Notes: generated by a model not told the origin, from the letters alone. A stretch of DNA of 6,169 nucleotides from Candidatus Methanoperedens sp. (GCA_028679855.1 JAJRAP010000033.1:1-6169), one strand, 5' to 3'. Positions 1 through 5,862 are shown, counted from the first letter of the stretch. Program-made: numbers and translations.

Positions 1-1
1 A

Positions 2-124
2 ATCGAACTTTCAACAAGAAAATTCAGAGAGCTCACTTATCCAGAAGTAGAAAAGTATGTGGAACGGGTTTTAGAGCAAAACGCTTCAGAAATTAAGAAA
101 AAAGAGAAGAAAAAAGAAAAGTAA
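2..124 (+). CDS. C-terminal 40 codons of an unidentified protein with a lysine-rich tail (5' end outside window)
   Basis: Of the three + frames, only the one starting at base 2 stays open to base 121, ending at TAA 122-124. The peptide begins IELSTRKFRELTYPEVEKYV, a mixed charged and hydrophobic stretch that looks like genuine helical protein, followed by VERVLEQNASEI and then a tail made only of K and E. I do not recognise the family. The Lys/Glu tail is probably disordered. The gene converges on the small membrane-protein gene, with 8 bases between the two stop codons. The A-rich codons of the tail form a T-rich tract on the opposite strand just beyond that gene's stop. The evidence for a real gene is the frame, composition and convergent arrangement. 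The product cannot be named from 40 residues. Confidence 0.7.
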   Translation: MELSTRKFRELTYPEVEKYVERVLEQNASEIKKKEKKKEK

Positions 125-139
125 GGATGTAATCATCCT
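124..139. terminator. Small hairpin between two convergent genes
   Basis: AGGATG (124-129) and CATCCT (134-139) form a 6-bp stem around the 4-base loop TAAT. It overlaps the stop of the upstream + gene and the stop of the - gene. On the - strand it is followed by a long pyrimidine/T-rich stretch (complement of about 95-121), as expected for archaeal termination on U-rich tracts. On the + strand no T run follows. A terminator for the - strand gene is therefore the more likely role, but a 6-bp stem could arise by chance. Confidence 0.4.
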
Positions 140-390
140 ATAATCAATATCGCTATTCTAAGGACTATCAATACCCAGCCCACAGCCACTATTACCCATA
201 TCGCCTTCTTTGCCACCTCTGCTATCGCAAGGAAGATGGTCAGTATCACAAGTAGTCCTATGGCATCGACTATGGTCACAGGGATTGCAACCCCTGAAAT
301 GGACTGGATCAACTCGACTATCTTTTCACCGAGCCAGTGCCCTATGGTGTATATGAAAGCCATTACGGTGGTCAGTATGTCTTCAGGCAT
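133..390 (-). CDS. Small two-helix integral membrane protein, unknown function
   Basis: This is an 85-residue protein. Residues 1-30 look like an amphipathic helix (MPEDILTTVMAFIYTIGHWL onward). Two very hydrophobic segments, about 39-60 and 63-84, are separated by a short KK turn at 61-62, giving a helical hairpin that ends almost inside the membrane (LIIG). There is no cleavable signal peptide, cysteine cluster or catalytic motif. The start at 388-390 is supported by GGTGA (complement of 394-398) just upstream and by a TATA-like sequence about 40 bases upstream. The gene runs in the same direction as the DUF504 gene, 71 bases downstream of it, and may have its own promoter. I do not recognise the family. 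The length and composition favour a real gene over a shadow, since no competing frame on the + strand is better. Confidence 0.75.
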   Translation of the reverse strand: MPEDILTTVMAFIYTIGHWLGEKIVELIQSISGVAIPVTIVDAIGLLVILTIFLAIAEVAKKAIWVIVAVGWVLIVLRIAILIIG

Positions 391-426
391 GATTCACCAA
401 ATAACATCATAGATGAATTTTTCATA

Positions 427-436
427 CTATATATCC
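427..436 (-). promoter_or_regulatory. TATA-like box for the small membrane protein gene
   Basis: The - strand reads GGATATATAG here, a good archaeal TATA match centred about 41 bases before the start codon at 390. Initiation 25 or so bases downstream would give a leader of roughly 15 bases that contains the GGTGA ribosome-binding site. A weak inverted repeat (GAGCA 443-447 with TGCTC 459-463) lies between it and the end of the DUF504 gene. This promoter is inferred from spacing only. Confidence 0.4.
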
Positions 437-461
437 TTGCTGGAGCACCTGAGAAAAATGC

Positions 462-722
462 TCACCTTAATCTTTTTTTTCTTTCAAAAATTATCTGAGC
501 ATCATACTCTATCCTGATTATTCTGTGATACGGTATGTACACTTCCTCAACTACTCCTTCAAGTACCAGAAAACCTCTTTCAATGTTCTTGATGATACTA
601 CCTTCAATCATCTTAACATCTCCCGGCGCCCCCCTGTGGATGTAATAAACTTTACATCTATTCAGGTCGAACCTCCATTTTATCTCGTTGAGTATGAGTC
701 TTGGATGTTTCGATTTGAACAT
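462..722 (-). CDS. DUF504 / UPF0248 (MJ1316-type) predicted RNA-end-binding protein
   Basis: This 86-residue protein matches the DUF504 (UPF0248, MJ1316) family over nearly its whole length. It has the signature HRGAPGD at 29-35, preceded by a KVYYI strand, the segment ERGFLVLEG at 48-56, and the closing IPYHRIIRIEYD at 63-74. The family is known mainly from archaea as a stand-alone domain and from eukaryotes fused to other domains. It has been proposed computationally to recognise RNA ends with cyclic phosphate groups; that role is a prediction, not a demonstrated activity. The C-terminus is basic (ERKKRLR), compatible with nucleic-acid contact. No convincing Shine-Dalgarno precedes the ATG at 720-722. 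A TATA-like tract lies about 28 bases upstream, so a leaderless transcript is plausible. It is divergent from hdrE. Confidence 0.88.
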   Translation of the reverse strand: MFKSKHPRLILNEIKWRFDLNRCKVYYIHRGAPGDVKMIEGSIIKNIERGFLVLEGVVEEVYIPYHRIIRIEYDAQIIFERKKRLR

Positions 723-743
723 GCCATAGCCTAATAACGAAAG

Positions 744-757
744 CTTAATATAAAAGT
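744..757. promoter_or_regulatory. Shared TATA-like tract between divergent DUF504 gene and hdrED operon
   Basis: The sequence GCTTAATATAAAAG lies in the 82-base gap between the two divergent starts. Read on the + strand, TTAATATAAA sits about 55 bases before the hdrE ATG, allowing a leader of about 30 bases with a strong Shine-Dalgarno. Read on the - strand, TTTTATATTAA sits about 28 bases before the DUF504 ATG, the spacing of a leaderless archaeal transcript. No other TATA-like run is present in the gap. The assignment is inferred from motif and spacing. Confidence 0.45.
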
Positions 758-793
758 GATTCTAAAGAGCAAGAAGCCATCATAGGCAGAAAT

Positions 794-800
794 AGGAGGA
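794..800 (+). promoter_or_regulatory. Ribosome-binding site of hdrE
   Basis: AGGAGGA ends 4 bases before the ATG at 805-807. It is a strong Shine-Dalgarno and fixes the hdrE start. The frame upstream offers no better candidate. Confidence 0.85.
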
Positions 801-804
801 TAAA

Positions 805-1602
805 ATGACAGAAGGCCTTGAAATATTACCCGGTAGATTTGTGTGGGACACACTCTTTATAGATTACAGGATAATGATTGTTACGGCAATCATCTCCGTA
901 ATCCTGTTCCTTGTAGGAATGTACATTCAGTTGGACAAATGGGGACGAGGAATCCCCGAAGGAGCCACAAAACCTATTGGCGCATGGGGCGCCCTTAAGC
1001 TGATAGTAAGCAGGATATTTGAGAAAGGTATAGGACATGCCCTTGAGGTACTGGTGCTGGACGTTTTGTTCCAGCGAAGGACGTACAGACGCAGGAAACT
1101 CGAGTGGTTAATGCACATACTGATTTTCTGGGGATGGATAGGGCTGTTTATACTTACAATAGTTTCTTTCCTTGCTGAATTCTATGTTCCACTGATGGGT
1201 GAGGAATACACCTTTTATGTAGAAGCCTGGAAGACGCTGGAGCTTCCGAATGATATATTCGGATGGATGCTGGTTGCAGGCATTGCCATTGCCATAGTGA
1301 GAAGACTCACATTCAAGGGTACGGACATTCAGGCAAGAAACGCCGACATCGACTGGATTTTAATCATCGGTCTTCTTATCGTGGTCGTTACAGGATTTTA
1401 TGCACAGTACTTGAGGACTGATGTTTTTCATGTGGGTAGAGAACTGATATCGGCATATCCCCAGGGATTCTTCGGAAACATCACTGTACTGTTCCATGAA
1501 GTTTTCACCCTGCTCTTCTGCGTGGCTTATCTTCCGTTCAGCAAGTATTTCCATATGATAACAGCGCCCCTGACCATCCTGGTCAACCACGGAGGCGAGT
1601 AA
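805..1602 (+). CDS. hdrE: Heterodisulfide reductase membrane subunit HdrE (cytochrome b, NarI-like)
   Basis: This 265-residue membrane protein is close to the usual HdrE length. Hydrophobic segments lie at about 22-44, 101-126, 151-167, 182-204 and 225-260, interrupted by a basic cytoplasmic stretch around 89-99 ([11 protein letters not shown]). This is the five-helix pattern of the nitrate reductase gamma/NarI-like cytochrome b family. Candidate heme b ligands are H104 in helix 2 and H231 and H250 in the last hydrophobic region ([21 protein letters not shown]). In cytochrome-containing methanogens HdrE passes electrons from the membrane carrier (methanophenazine, or possibly menaquinone in some ANME) to HdrD; in methane oxidisers the flow would be reversed. 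It is immediately followed by hdrD with one base between, so the two are co-translated. The start is fixed by AGGAGGA. Assignment is strong because the NarI-like protein is paired with HdrD. Confidence 0.93.
   Translation: MTEGLEILPGRFVWDTLFIDYRIMIVTAIISVILFLVGMYIQLDKWGRGIPEGATKPIGAWGALKLIVSRIFEKGIGHALEVLVLDVLFQRRTYRRRKLEWLMHILIFWGWIGLFILTIVSFLAEFYVPLMGEEYTFYVEAWKTLELPNDIFGWMLVAGIAIAIVRRLTFKGTDIQARNADIDWILIIGLLIVVVTGFYAQYLRTDVFHVGRELISAYPQGFFGNITVLFHEVFTLLFCVAYLPFSKYFHMITAPLTILVNHGGE
1591..1595 (+). promoter_or_regulatory. Ribosome-binding site of hdrD inside the hdrE 3' end
   Basis: GGAGG lies within the last codons of hdrE, 8 bases before the hdrD ATG at 1604-1606. It supports the tight coupling of the two genes and the chosen hdrD start. 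Confidence 0.75.
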
Positions 1603-1603
1603 C

Positions 1604-2965
1604 ATGGCAAAAGAAAAACCCTCAATAAACACAGTTAATCTCAGCGCCAAGCAGTTAATGGAGTTCGACGCGTGCACCCGGTGCGGCGAATGCGTCAAGT
1701 ACTGCCCGACGTACGATGCCAGGGATAAGAACCAGGACATCGAGCCGAGGGATAAAATCCAGAGATGGAAAGACTTCATGAACCGAAGCTACGGCTTGAG
1801 AGCAAGGATTTTTGGTCCGAAGAAAATCCCGGATGAAGAAATCAAGAAGTTCACAGACGACCTTTATAACTGCACCACGTGCGGCATGTGCGGAACAGTA
1901 TGCCCTGCTGGCATAGATACCATAGAACTGTGGGAATCCACCCGTGCGAACCTTGTGAAGCACGGAACAGGACCCTACGGCAAGCAGAGCCTTTTCCCCA
2001 AGCTTATCGAAGAAGGGCACAACCCGTATCTCAAGCAGCAGAAGGACAGGCTGGCATGGATGACCCCTGACATCAAGATAGCAGAAAAATCCGATATAGC
2101 ATACTTCATCGGCTGCACGGCAGGCTACAACCAGCAGGTTCTCGGTGTAAGCACAGCAAGGATACTGAACAAGCTTAATGTTCCTTTCATGGTTCTCGGG
2201 GAAGAAGAGTGGTGCTGTACCTCAGCACTCATAAGGACCGGGCAGCAGCATATAAATGACACGCCGAAGAAAGCAGCCATCCACAATGTTGAAGCACTGA
2301 AGGCAAGAGGAGCAAAGCGAGTGTTATTTGCTTGCGCAGGTTGTTTCAGGGCATCCAAGATTGACTGGCCTAGACTGTATGGAAAAGAACTTCCTTTTGA
2401 ATCAGTACATATGTCTCAGTTCTTAGCCGAACAAATAGATGCAGGAAAGATAAAATGGGAGAAGAGTTTTGATAAAACTGTCACCTACCATGATCCATGC
2501 CATCTCGGAAGACATGTGGGCGTGTTTGAGGAGCCGAGAAAGGTTTTAAAGAGCATGCCTGGCGTGAAATTTGTGGAGATGGAAAGAAACAGAAATGAGC
2601 AGCGGTGCTGCGGCGCGGGTGGAGGCGTGAAAGCTGGCATTCCGGACCTTGCACTTGCTGTTGCCAAAGCGCGCATGAACGATGCCAAAGCCACTGGTGC
2701 TCAGGTATTAATAAGCACATGTCCGTTCTGCAGGCGCAATCTTATCGATGGAAGGGATGAACTAAAGATGGATATGTACATGGATGACCTTGTCGTATTA
2801 GTGGCTCATCTCATGGGACTGAGCACCGACGTCAAGCCTCCTGCACCTGGCGCTCCGAAAGAGAGCATCAGCGACCTTTTCAGGACTCAGACAATACCGC
2901 CTAAACCGGCTGAACCCAAGAAGGAAGAGCCGAAAGCTGCCGCCCCACCGGCAGGAAAGAAGTAG
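1604..2965 (+). CDS. hdrD: Heterodisulfide reductase catalytic subunit HdrD (4Fe-4S / CCG-domain protein)
   Basis: HdrD reduces CoM-S-S-CoB to the two free thiols with electrons from HdrE, or runs in reverse in methane oxidisers. Two ferredoxin-type motifs for cubane [4Fe-4S] clusters are intact: C24/C27/C30 with C34P, and C90/C93/C96 with C100P. Two CCG motifs follow, both complete: C171, C204-C205, C244, C247, and C299, C335-C336, C373, C376. In the HdrB/HdrD family these bind the unusual non-cubane clusters at the active site. The layout is that of an HdrC-HdrB fusion, as expected for HdrD. At 453 residues it appears longer than the roughly 410 usual for Methanosarcina HdrD. The excess is a Pro/Ala/Lys/Glu-rich tail after about residue 410 ([28 protein letters not shown]). 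The second gene of the hdrED operon; it ends in a hairpin and T-rich tract. Confidence 0.95.
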   Translation: MAKEKPSINTVNLSAKQLMEFDACTRCGECVKYCPTYDARDKNQDIEPRDKIQRWKDFMNRSYGLRARIFGPKKIPDEEIKKFTDDLYNCTTCGMCGTVCPAGIDTIELWESTRANLVKHGTGPYGKQSLFPKLIEEGHNPYLKQQKDRLAWMTPDIKIAEKSDIAYFIGCTAGYNQQVLGVSTARILNKLNVPFMVLGEEEWCCTSALIRTGQQHINDTPKKAAIHNVEALKARGAKRVLFACAGCFRASKIDWPRLYGKELPFESVHMSQFLAEQIDAGKIKWEKSFDKTVTYHDPCHLGRHVGVFEEPRKVLKSMPGVKFVEMERNRNEQRCCGAGGGVKAGIPDLALAVAKARMNDAKATGAQVLISTCPFCRRNLIDGRDELKMDMYMDDLVVLVAHLMGLSTDVKPPAPGAPKESISDLFRTQTIPPKPAEPKKEEPKAAAPPAGKK

Positions 2966-2991
2966 GCACACGCCTGCTTCTAACTTTTTTT
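2959..2991 (+). terminator. Hairpin plus T tract ending the hdrED operon
   Basis: GAAGTAGGC (2959-2967) pairs with GCCTGCTTC (2972-2980) around the loop ACAC. This is a 9-bp stem with one G-T wobble, and it spans the hdrD stop codon. It is followed by TAAC and a T7 run at 2985-2991, with a further T-rich stretch to about 3010. The wobble becomes an A-C mismatch on the other strand, so the structure fits a + strand RNA. The T-rich part lies inside the 3' end of the convergent CDC48 gene. Archaea can terminate on U-rich tracts alone, so the hairpin may instead protect the mRNA 3' end. Confidence 0.7.
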
Positions 2992-5203
2992 ATTTTTCCT
3001 TTTTCTTTTTATGTTTATGCACTGCTTTTTTAAATTCTTTTATGCTTTCAAAAACAGTTAAATCAATCGGAGCAGGTCTTACCATAGAAAAAGCTTTGCC
3101 AAAATGCTCCATTTTTATACTTACCTCACGGGCTACCTTGATAACTTCTTCCTTTTCCATGCCGTGTTTGATGCTGTCCCTTAGTGCAAGCATGGCAGCC
3201 TCGCGACATATAGCCTCGATATCTGCACCTGAATAGCCTTCTGTCATTTCTGCAAGCTTTTTGACCTCGACACCGGGGTACAGGGGTTTACCCCTGAGAT
3301 GGAGCGTGAATATGATCTCCCTTTCTCTCATGTCAGGAGGTCTGATGTATATTAACCTGTCAAGTCTTCCAGGACGAAGAAGCGCAGGGTCTACCATATC
3401 AGGACGATTGGTTGCAGCCACCACTACCACATCCTTGAGCTCTTCAAGCCCGTCAATCTCGGTAAGGATCTGGCTCACAACCCTTTCAGTAACACCTGAA
3501 TCAAAAGATGCTCCGCGCGTGGGCGCGATGGAATCTATCTCGTCAAAGAAAATAATAGCTGGCGCTGCCTGGCGGGCTTTCCTGAATGTCTCTCTTACGA
3601 CCCGCTCGGATTCGCCCACGTATTTGCTCAGGAGTTCAGGACCTTTTATGCTTATGAAATTAGCTTCGCTCTCTGTAGCCACCGCTTTTGCCAGCATTGT
3701 CTTCCCTGTACCGGGAGGACCAAAAAGCAGTACGCCCCTGGGCGGCCTTGTGTTTATGGCTTCAAAGGCTTCAGGGTATTTTAGAGGCCATTCCACAGCT
3801 TCGATGAGTTCCTGCTTTGCCAGTTCAAGCCCGCCTATATCATTCCATCTTATTTCCGGCACTTCGATAAACACCTCCCTTAACGCAGACGGCTCGATGT
3901 TCCGGAATGCATCGTGGAAATCTTCTCTTGTCACCACCAGTGTTTCCATTATCTCGGGAGGTATCTCCTCCTCGATATTGATCCTTGGCAGTATCTGCCT
4001 GATGGCGTGCATCGCAGCTTCCTTGCAAAGCGATGAGATATCTGCTCCTACAAAACCGTGCGTCATGTCCGCTATCTCGCGCATCCCTTTCTCTTCAGAC
4101 ATGTCCTCTGATAGCGGCATACCGCGCGTATGTACCTGAAGTATCTCAAGCCTTCCCAGCCTGTCAGGGATACCTATCTCTATCTCGCGATCAAATCTTC
4201 CGCCGCGGCGCAGGGCGATGTCCACGGCATTTGGTCTGTTCGTTGCCGCTATCACTATCACCTGACCCCTTGATTTTAAGCCGTCCATGAGCGACAATAA
4301 CTGCGCCACCACGCGCCGCTCAACCTCACCAGTGACTTCCTCTCTCTTGGGTGCTATGCTGTCTATCTCGTCGATGAAAATAATTGCAGGAGCTGTCTTC
4401 TCTGCTTCCTCGAAGATCTCCCGTATATGCTTCTCGCTCTCACCGTAGTATTTGCTCATTATCTCAGGACCACTTATGGAGAGGAAATTCGTATCAGTTT
4501 CGTTCGCCACTGCTTTTGCTATCATGGTCTTTCCCGTACCAGGGGGACCGAAAAGCATCACCCCTTTTGGAGGGTCAATACCAAGCTTCTGAAAAAGCTC
4601 CGGATGCCGCAGGGGAAGTTCTATCATTTCTCTTATCAGTCCGATCTCGCGTCTCAACCCCCCTATATCTTCATATGTGAGGTGCGTTGGATGAACTTCC
4701 AGTTCTTCGATCACCTGTTCTTTTACTACAATACTGGTATTCCTTGCAACCAGAACAGGTCCGGCAGGTTGTGTCGATACAACTATAAATGATAGAGGAT
4801 TGCTCACTGTTTCCACGCGCAGGCGCTGCCCTTTCATGACCGGTCTTCCCTCAAGCAAACGCTGCAGATATTGCGGTCCTCCTACAAGCCTTACCTGCTG
4901 CGTGGGTGCCAGGACTATCCTGTTCGCCACCTGTGCAGAAGATTTCTGAATGTACACTTTGTCGTCGATACCCACACGTGCATTGTTCCTGAGATTACCG
5001 TCTATACGGATGATCTCGTATCCCTGGTCTTCAGGATACCCCGGTCCAGCAAGGGCACACACCTTCTCCTTTCCTATCACAAGGATGACATCACCGCTTG
5101 AGAGCCCCATTCTATCCATCAGGTCACGGTCTATTCGCGCAATATCCCTGCCCGCATCTCTATGATGCGCCTCAGCCACACGCAGTATTGTTTTTTCGTT
5201 CAT
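2990..5203 (-). CDS. CDC48/VAT-type AAA+ ATPase (tandem-domain unfoldase)
   Basis: This 737-residue protein has the archaeal CDC48/VAT architecture. The N domain is at about 1-175 (double-psi barrel start [18 protein letters not shown]), D1 at about 176-440 and D2 at about 450-705. D1 carries Walker A GPPGTGKT 219-226, pore loop KYYG 251-254, Walker B IIFIDEID 274-281 and arginine fingers R336/R339. D2 carries Walker A 495-502, pore loop KYVG 527-530, Walker B IIFFDEID 550-557 and R613/R616. Both domains therefore look catalytically complete. It acts as a cytoplasmic hexamer that unfolds proteins, probably upstream of the 20S proteasome. The D1 second region of homology reads [14 protein letters not shown], lacking two prolines common in relatives (DPALRRPGR). 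The C-terminus is a lysine-rich tail (HKHKKKKEK) without the HbYX proteasome-docking motif. No Shine-Dalgarno precedes the ATG. It is a single gene, convergent with hdrD. Confidence 0.95.
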   Translation of the reverse strand: MNEKTILRVAEAHHRDAGRDIARIDRDLMDRMGLSSGDVILVIGKEKVCALAGPGYPEDQGYEIIRIDGNLRNNARVGIDDKVYIQKSSAQVANRIVLAPTQQVRLVGGPQYLQRLLEGRPVMKGQRLRVETVSNPLSFIVVSTQPAGPVLVARNTSIVVKEQVIEELEVHPTHLTYEDIGGLRREIGLIREMIELPLRHPELFQKLGIDPPKGVMLFGPPGTGKTMIAKAVANETDTNFLSISGPEIMSKYYGESEKHIREIFEEAEKTAPAIIFIDEIDSIAPKREEVTGEVERRVVAQLLSLMDGLKSRGQVIVIAATNRPNAVDIALRRGGRFDREIEIGIPDRLGRLEILQVHTRGMPLSEDMSEEKGMREIADMTHGFVGADISSLCKEAAMHAIRQILPRINIEEEIPPEIMETLVVTREDFHDAFRNIEPSALREVFIEVPEIRWNDIGGLELAKQELIEAVEWPLKYPEAFEAINTRPPRGVLLFGPPGTGKTMLAKAVATESEANFISIKGPELLSKYVGESERVVRETFRKARQAAPAIIFFDEIDSIAPTRGASFDSGVTERVVSQILTEIDGLEELKDVVVVAATNRPDMVDPALLRPGRLDRLIYIRPPDMREREIIFTLHLRGKPLYPGVEVKKLAEMTEGYSGADIEAICREAAMLALRDSIKHGMEKEEVIKVAREVSIKMEHFGKAFSMVRPAPIDLTVFESIKEFKKAVHKHKKKKEK

Positions 5204-5230
5204 GCAGTAATTAATTATATTGGCTCATTG

Positions 5231-5241
5231 TAGATAAAACA
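5231..5241 (-). promoter_or_regulatory. Possible TATA box for the CDC48 gene
   Basis: The - strand reads TTTTATCTA here, centred about 33 bases before the CDC48 ATG, which would give a very short leader. A second AT run (AATATAAT, complement of 5214-5221) is too close to the start to serve as a TATA box for this ATG. There is no ribosome-binding site, which fits a short-leader or leaderless mRNA. This is inferred from spacing only. Confidence 0.3.
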
Positions 5242-5259
5242 TTATGTATAACTTTTTTA

Positions 5260-5442
5260 GCTAAGAAGATAAAAGGCAGGTCGAGCAGGATACTGAGGCA
5301 GGAGTTCCCTCATCTTAAGGAATGGTGTGGAGAGTATCTCTGGGCACCGGGGTGCTATCATGGCTCTGTGGGGCAGGGGTGGGAAGTGGTGCAGAAATAC
5401 ATTTCCACACAGAATTGCTCGGAAGGTGAGAAAGCTTTATAG
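5260..5442 (+). pseudogene. 5'-truncated IS200/IS605-family transposase tnpA (C-terminal part only)
   Basis: An open + frame ending at TAG 5440-5442 encodes about 60 residues typical of the C-terminal half of IS200/IS605 TnpA. It has KGRSSRILRQEFPHLKEW at 5272-5325, then LWAPGCYHGSVGQGWEVV and QKYISTQ at 5392-5412. TnpA is an HUH single-strand transposase. The tyrosine at 5398-5400 and the glutamine four residues later correspond to the nucleophile Y and metal ligand Q of the family. The N-terminal half with the HUH histidine pair is missing: the frame is open back to 5215, but residues before about 5260 do not resemble TnpA, and a stop precedes them. There is no start codon in a suitable place. 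The remnant cannot encode an active enzyme. It lies directly upstream of the CDC48 promoter region. Confidence 0.88.
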
Positions 5443-5460
5443 GCAAAAAACGATAGCAAG

Positions 5461-5488
5461 CCCATGTACTTAAGTACGGGGTTATGGG
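5461..5488 (+). repeat. Right-end-like palindrome of the IS200/IS605 remnant
   Basis: The perfect 12-base palindrome GTACTTAAGTAC (5466-5477) is flanked by CCC (5461-5463) and GGGG (5478-5481). CCCAT (5461-5465) can also pair with ATGGG (5484-5488). It starts 18 bases after the tnpA stop, with AAG just before the CCC run. IS200/IS605 elements end in subterminal imperfect hairpins rather than inverted repeats, often of the form AAGCCC-stem-GGG, and this matches that layout. The exact end of the element cannot be fixed without an intact copy. Confidence 0.6.
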
Positions 5489-5542
5489 AAATTGTGGTTA
5501 CGTTTACTACCTATTTCAGACTTTGACCAACTTGTACTCTTA

Positions 5543-5750
5543 TCTTGCTGTTTATGCAAGAATTCCACCATTGAGTAGCTAACTAACCTCTCGAACGTTA
5601 TAAGTGGAGGAATCGAGAGAGTGAACGGTGTTTGACCATTATGTGTGGTTTGCGATATTTCTTCAATTACTTTCCATTGTTCATCCTCCAGTTCAGGATG
5701 AGCCGCGCCTCTGGGAGTTCGTACCTCCGCAGGAGCAATCTTGCTCTTTT
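5543..5750 (+). ncRNA. Candidate structured RNA (hairpin-rich, terminator-like 3' end)
   Basis: Four hairpins follow each other on the + strand. TCTTGC/GCAAGA (5543-5548 with 5556-5561) has a 7-base loop. CTCTCGA/TCGAGAG (5588-5594 with 5613-5619) has an 18-base loop. A 9-bp stem pairs 5679-5687 with 5695-5703 around a 7-base loop. AGGAGCAA pairs with TTGCTCTT (5731-5738 with 5741-5748). The last is followed by further T residues like an intrinsic terminator. The two longest stems each contain a G-T pair that would be an A-C mismatch on the other strand, which favours a + strand transcript. No tRNA, RNase P, SRP or C/D-box signature was found, and no clear promoter is assigned. Chance stems in 200 bases remain a real possibility. 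Confidence 0.3.
5731..5750 (+). terminator. Terminator-like hairpin with T run
   Basis: GAGCAA (5733-5738) and TTGCTC (5741-5746) are exact inverted repeats separated by two bases, extendable by a G-T and an A-T pair. TTTT follows at 5747-5750. The innermost pair would have to open to make a real loop. It could end a transcript coming from the tnpA remnant or from the hairpin-rich region, and it insulates the RHH promoter downstream. Confidence 0.4.
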
Positions 5751-5764
5751 CCCTTAGTCTATAC

Positions 5765-5817
5765 TATGCTCTTATCCTATTTATAGTTTATGCTTATCCG
5801 ATTATATGCTTATACCG
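5765..5817 (+). repeat. Three short direct repeats upstream of the RHH gene (possible operator)
   Basis: Copies read TATGCTCTTATCC (5765-5777), TATGCTTATCCG (5789-5800) and TATGCTTATACCG (5805-5817). The first has two extra bases and the third one extra base relative to the second. They end just before the TATA-like box of the RHH gene. RHH repressors often bind short tandem sites in their own promoter, so this is a candidate operator. The region is AT-rich, which raises the chance of accidental similarity. Confidence 0.4.
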
Positions 5818-5823
5818 TTAGGC

Positions 5824-5831
5824 ATATATAT
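5824..5831 (+). promoter_or_regulatory. TATA box of the RHH gene
   Basis: ATATATAT is centred about 35 bases before the ATG at 5863. Initiation about 25 bases downstream would leave a leader of about 10 bases holding GAGGT (5854-5858), which ends 4 bases before the ATG. Motif and spacing agree, but this is an inference. Confidence 0.5.
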
Positions 5832-5862
5832 GTTATTAATAATACTAAGAATTGAGGTATCA

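Larger units (their letters stand above)
5482..5763 (-). pseudogene. Startless 93-codon open frame, possible gene fragment
   Basis: The - strand frame ending at TAA (complement of 5482-5484) is open for 93 codons back to a stop at 5764-5766. The translation is protein-like in places (PELEDEQWKVIEEIS; TFERLVSYSMVEFLHKQQDK), with alternating charge and hydrophobicity. It contains no ATG, GTG or TTG before codon 65, where an ATG at 5571 leaves only 29 residues. I do not recognise it. A TATA-like run (TATAAATA, complement of 5779-5786) lies upstream but leads to no start codon. It may be a fragment of a gene broken by the insertion element, or a chance opening across structured DNA. Confidence 0.25.
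5443..5862. other. 420-base region without a convincing gene
   Basis: No ORF with a credible start, ribosome-binding site and recognisable product lies here. It holds a right-end-like palindrome next to the tnpA remnant, hairpins at 5543-5561, 5588-5619, 5679-5703 and 5731-5748, a startless reading frame on the - strand, an 8-base direct repeat TTTGACCA (5522-5529 and 5631-5638), the direct repeats at 5765-5817, and the promoter of the RHH gene. The region past 5757 is markedly AT-rich. Confidence 0.7.

Noticed and set aside
525..734. + strand open frame opposite the DUF504 gene
   Set aside because: The - strand frame carries the full DUF504 signature, so this one is a shadow.
1360..1779. 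- strand open frame of 139 codons across the hdrE-hdrD junction
   Set aside because: It lies opposite two strongly conserved genes and resembles no known protein.
3261..4139. Long + strand open frame of 292 codons opposite CDC48
   Set aside because: It is antisense to the conserved AAA+ domains, rich in serine and leucine as expected for a shadow frame, and has no ribosome-binding site.
5708..5738. tRNA T-arm-like sequence (GGAG, TTCGTAC loop, CTCC)
   Set aside because: The loop lacks the conserved A58, the fifth stem pair fails, and no matching acceptor, D arm or anticodon arm is found upstream.
5628..5786. + strand 52-codon frame starting at GTG
   Set aside because: It has no good ribosome-binding site, no recognisable motif, and runs through the terminator-like hairpin.
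5765..5817. CRISPR-like array
   Set aside because: There are only three imperfect 12-13-base repeats with unequal short spacing, so these are not CRISPR repeats.
5806..5862. Longer start for the RHH protein
   Set aside because: The extra 19 residues precede the RHH strand and would overlap the TATA-like box. The ATG at 5863 has the ribosome-binding site.
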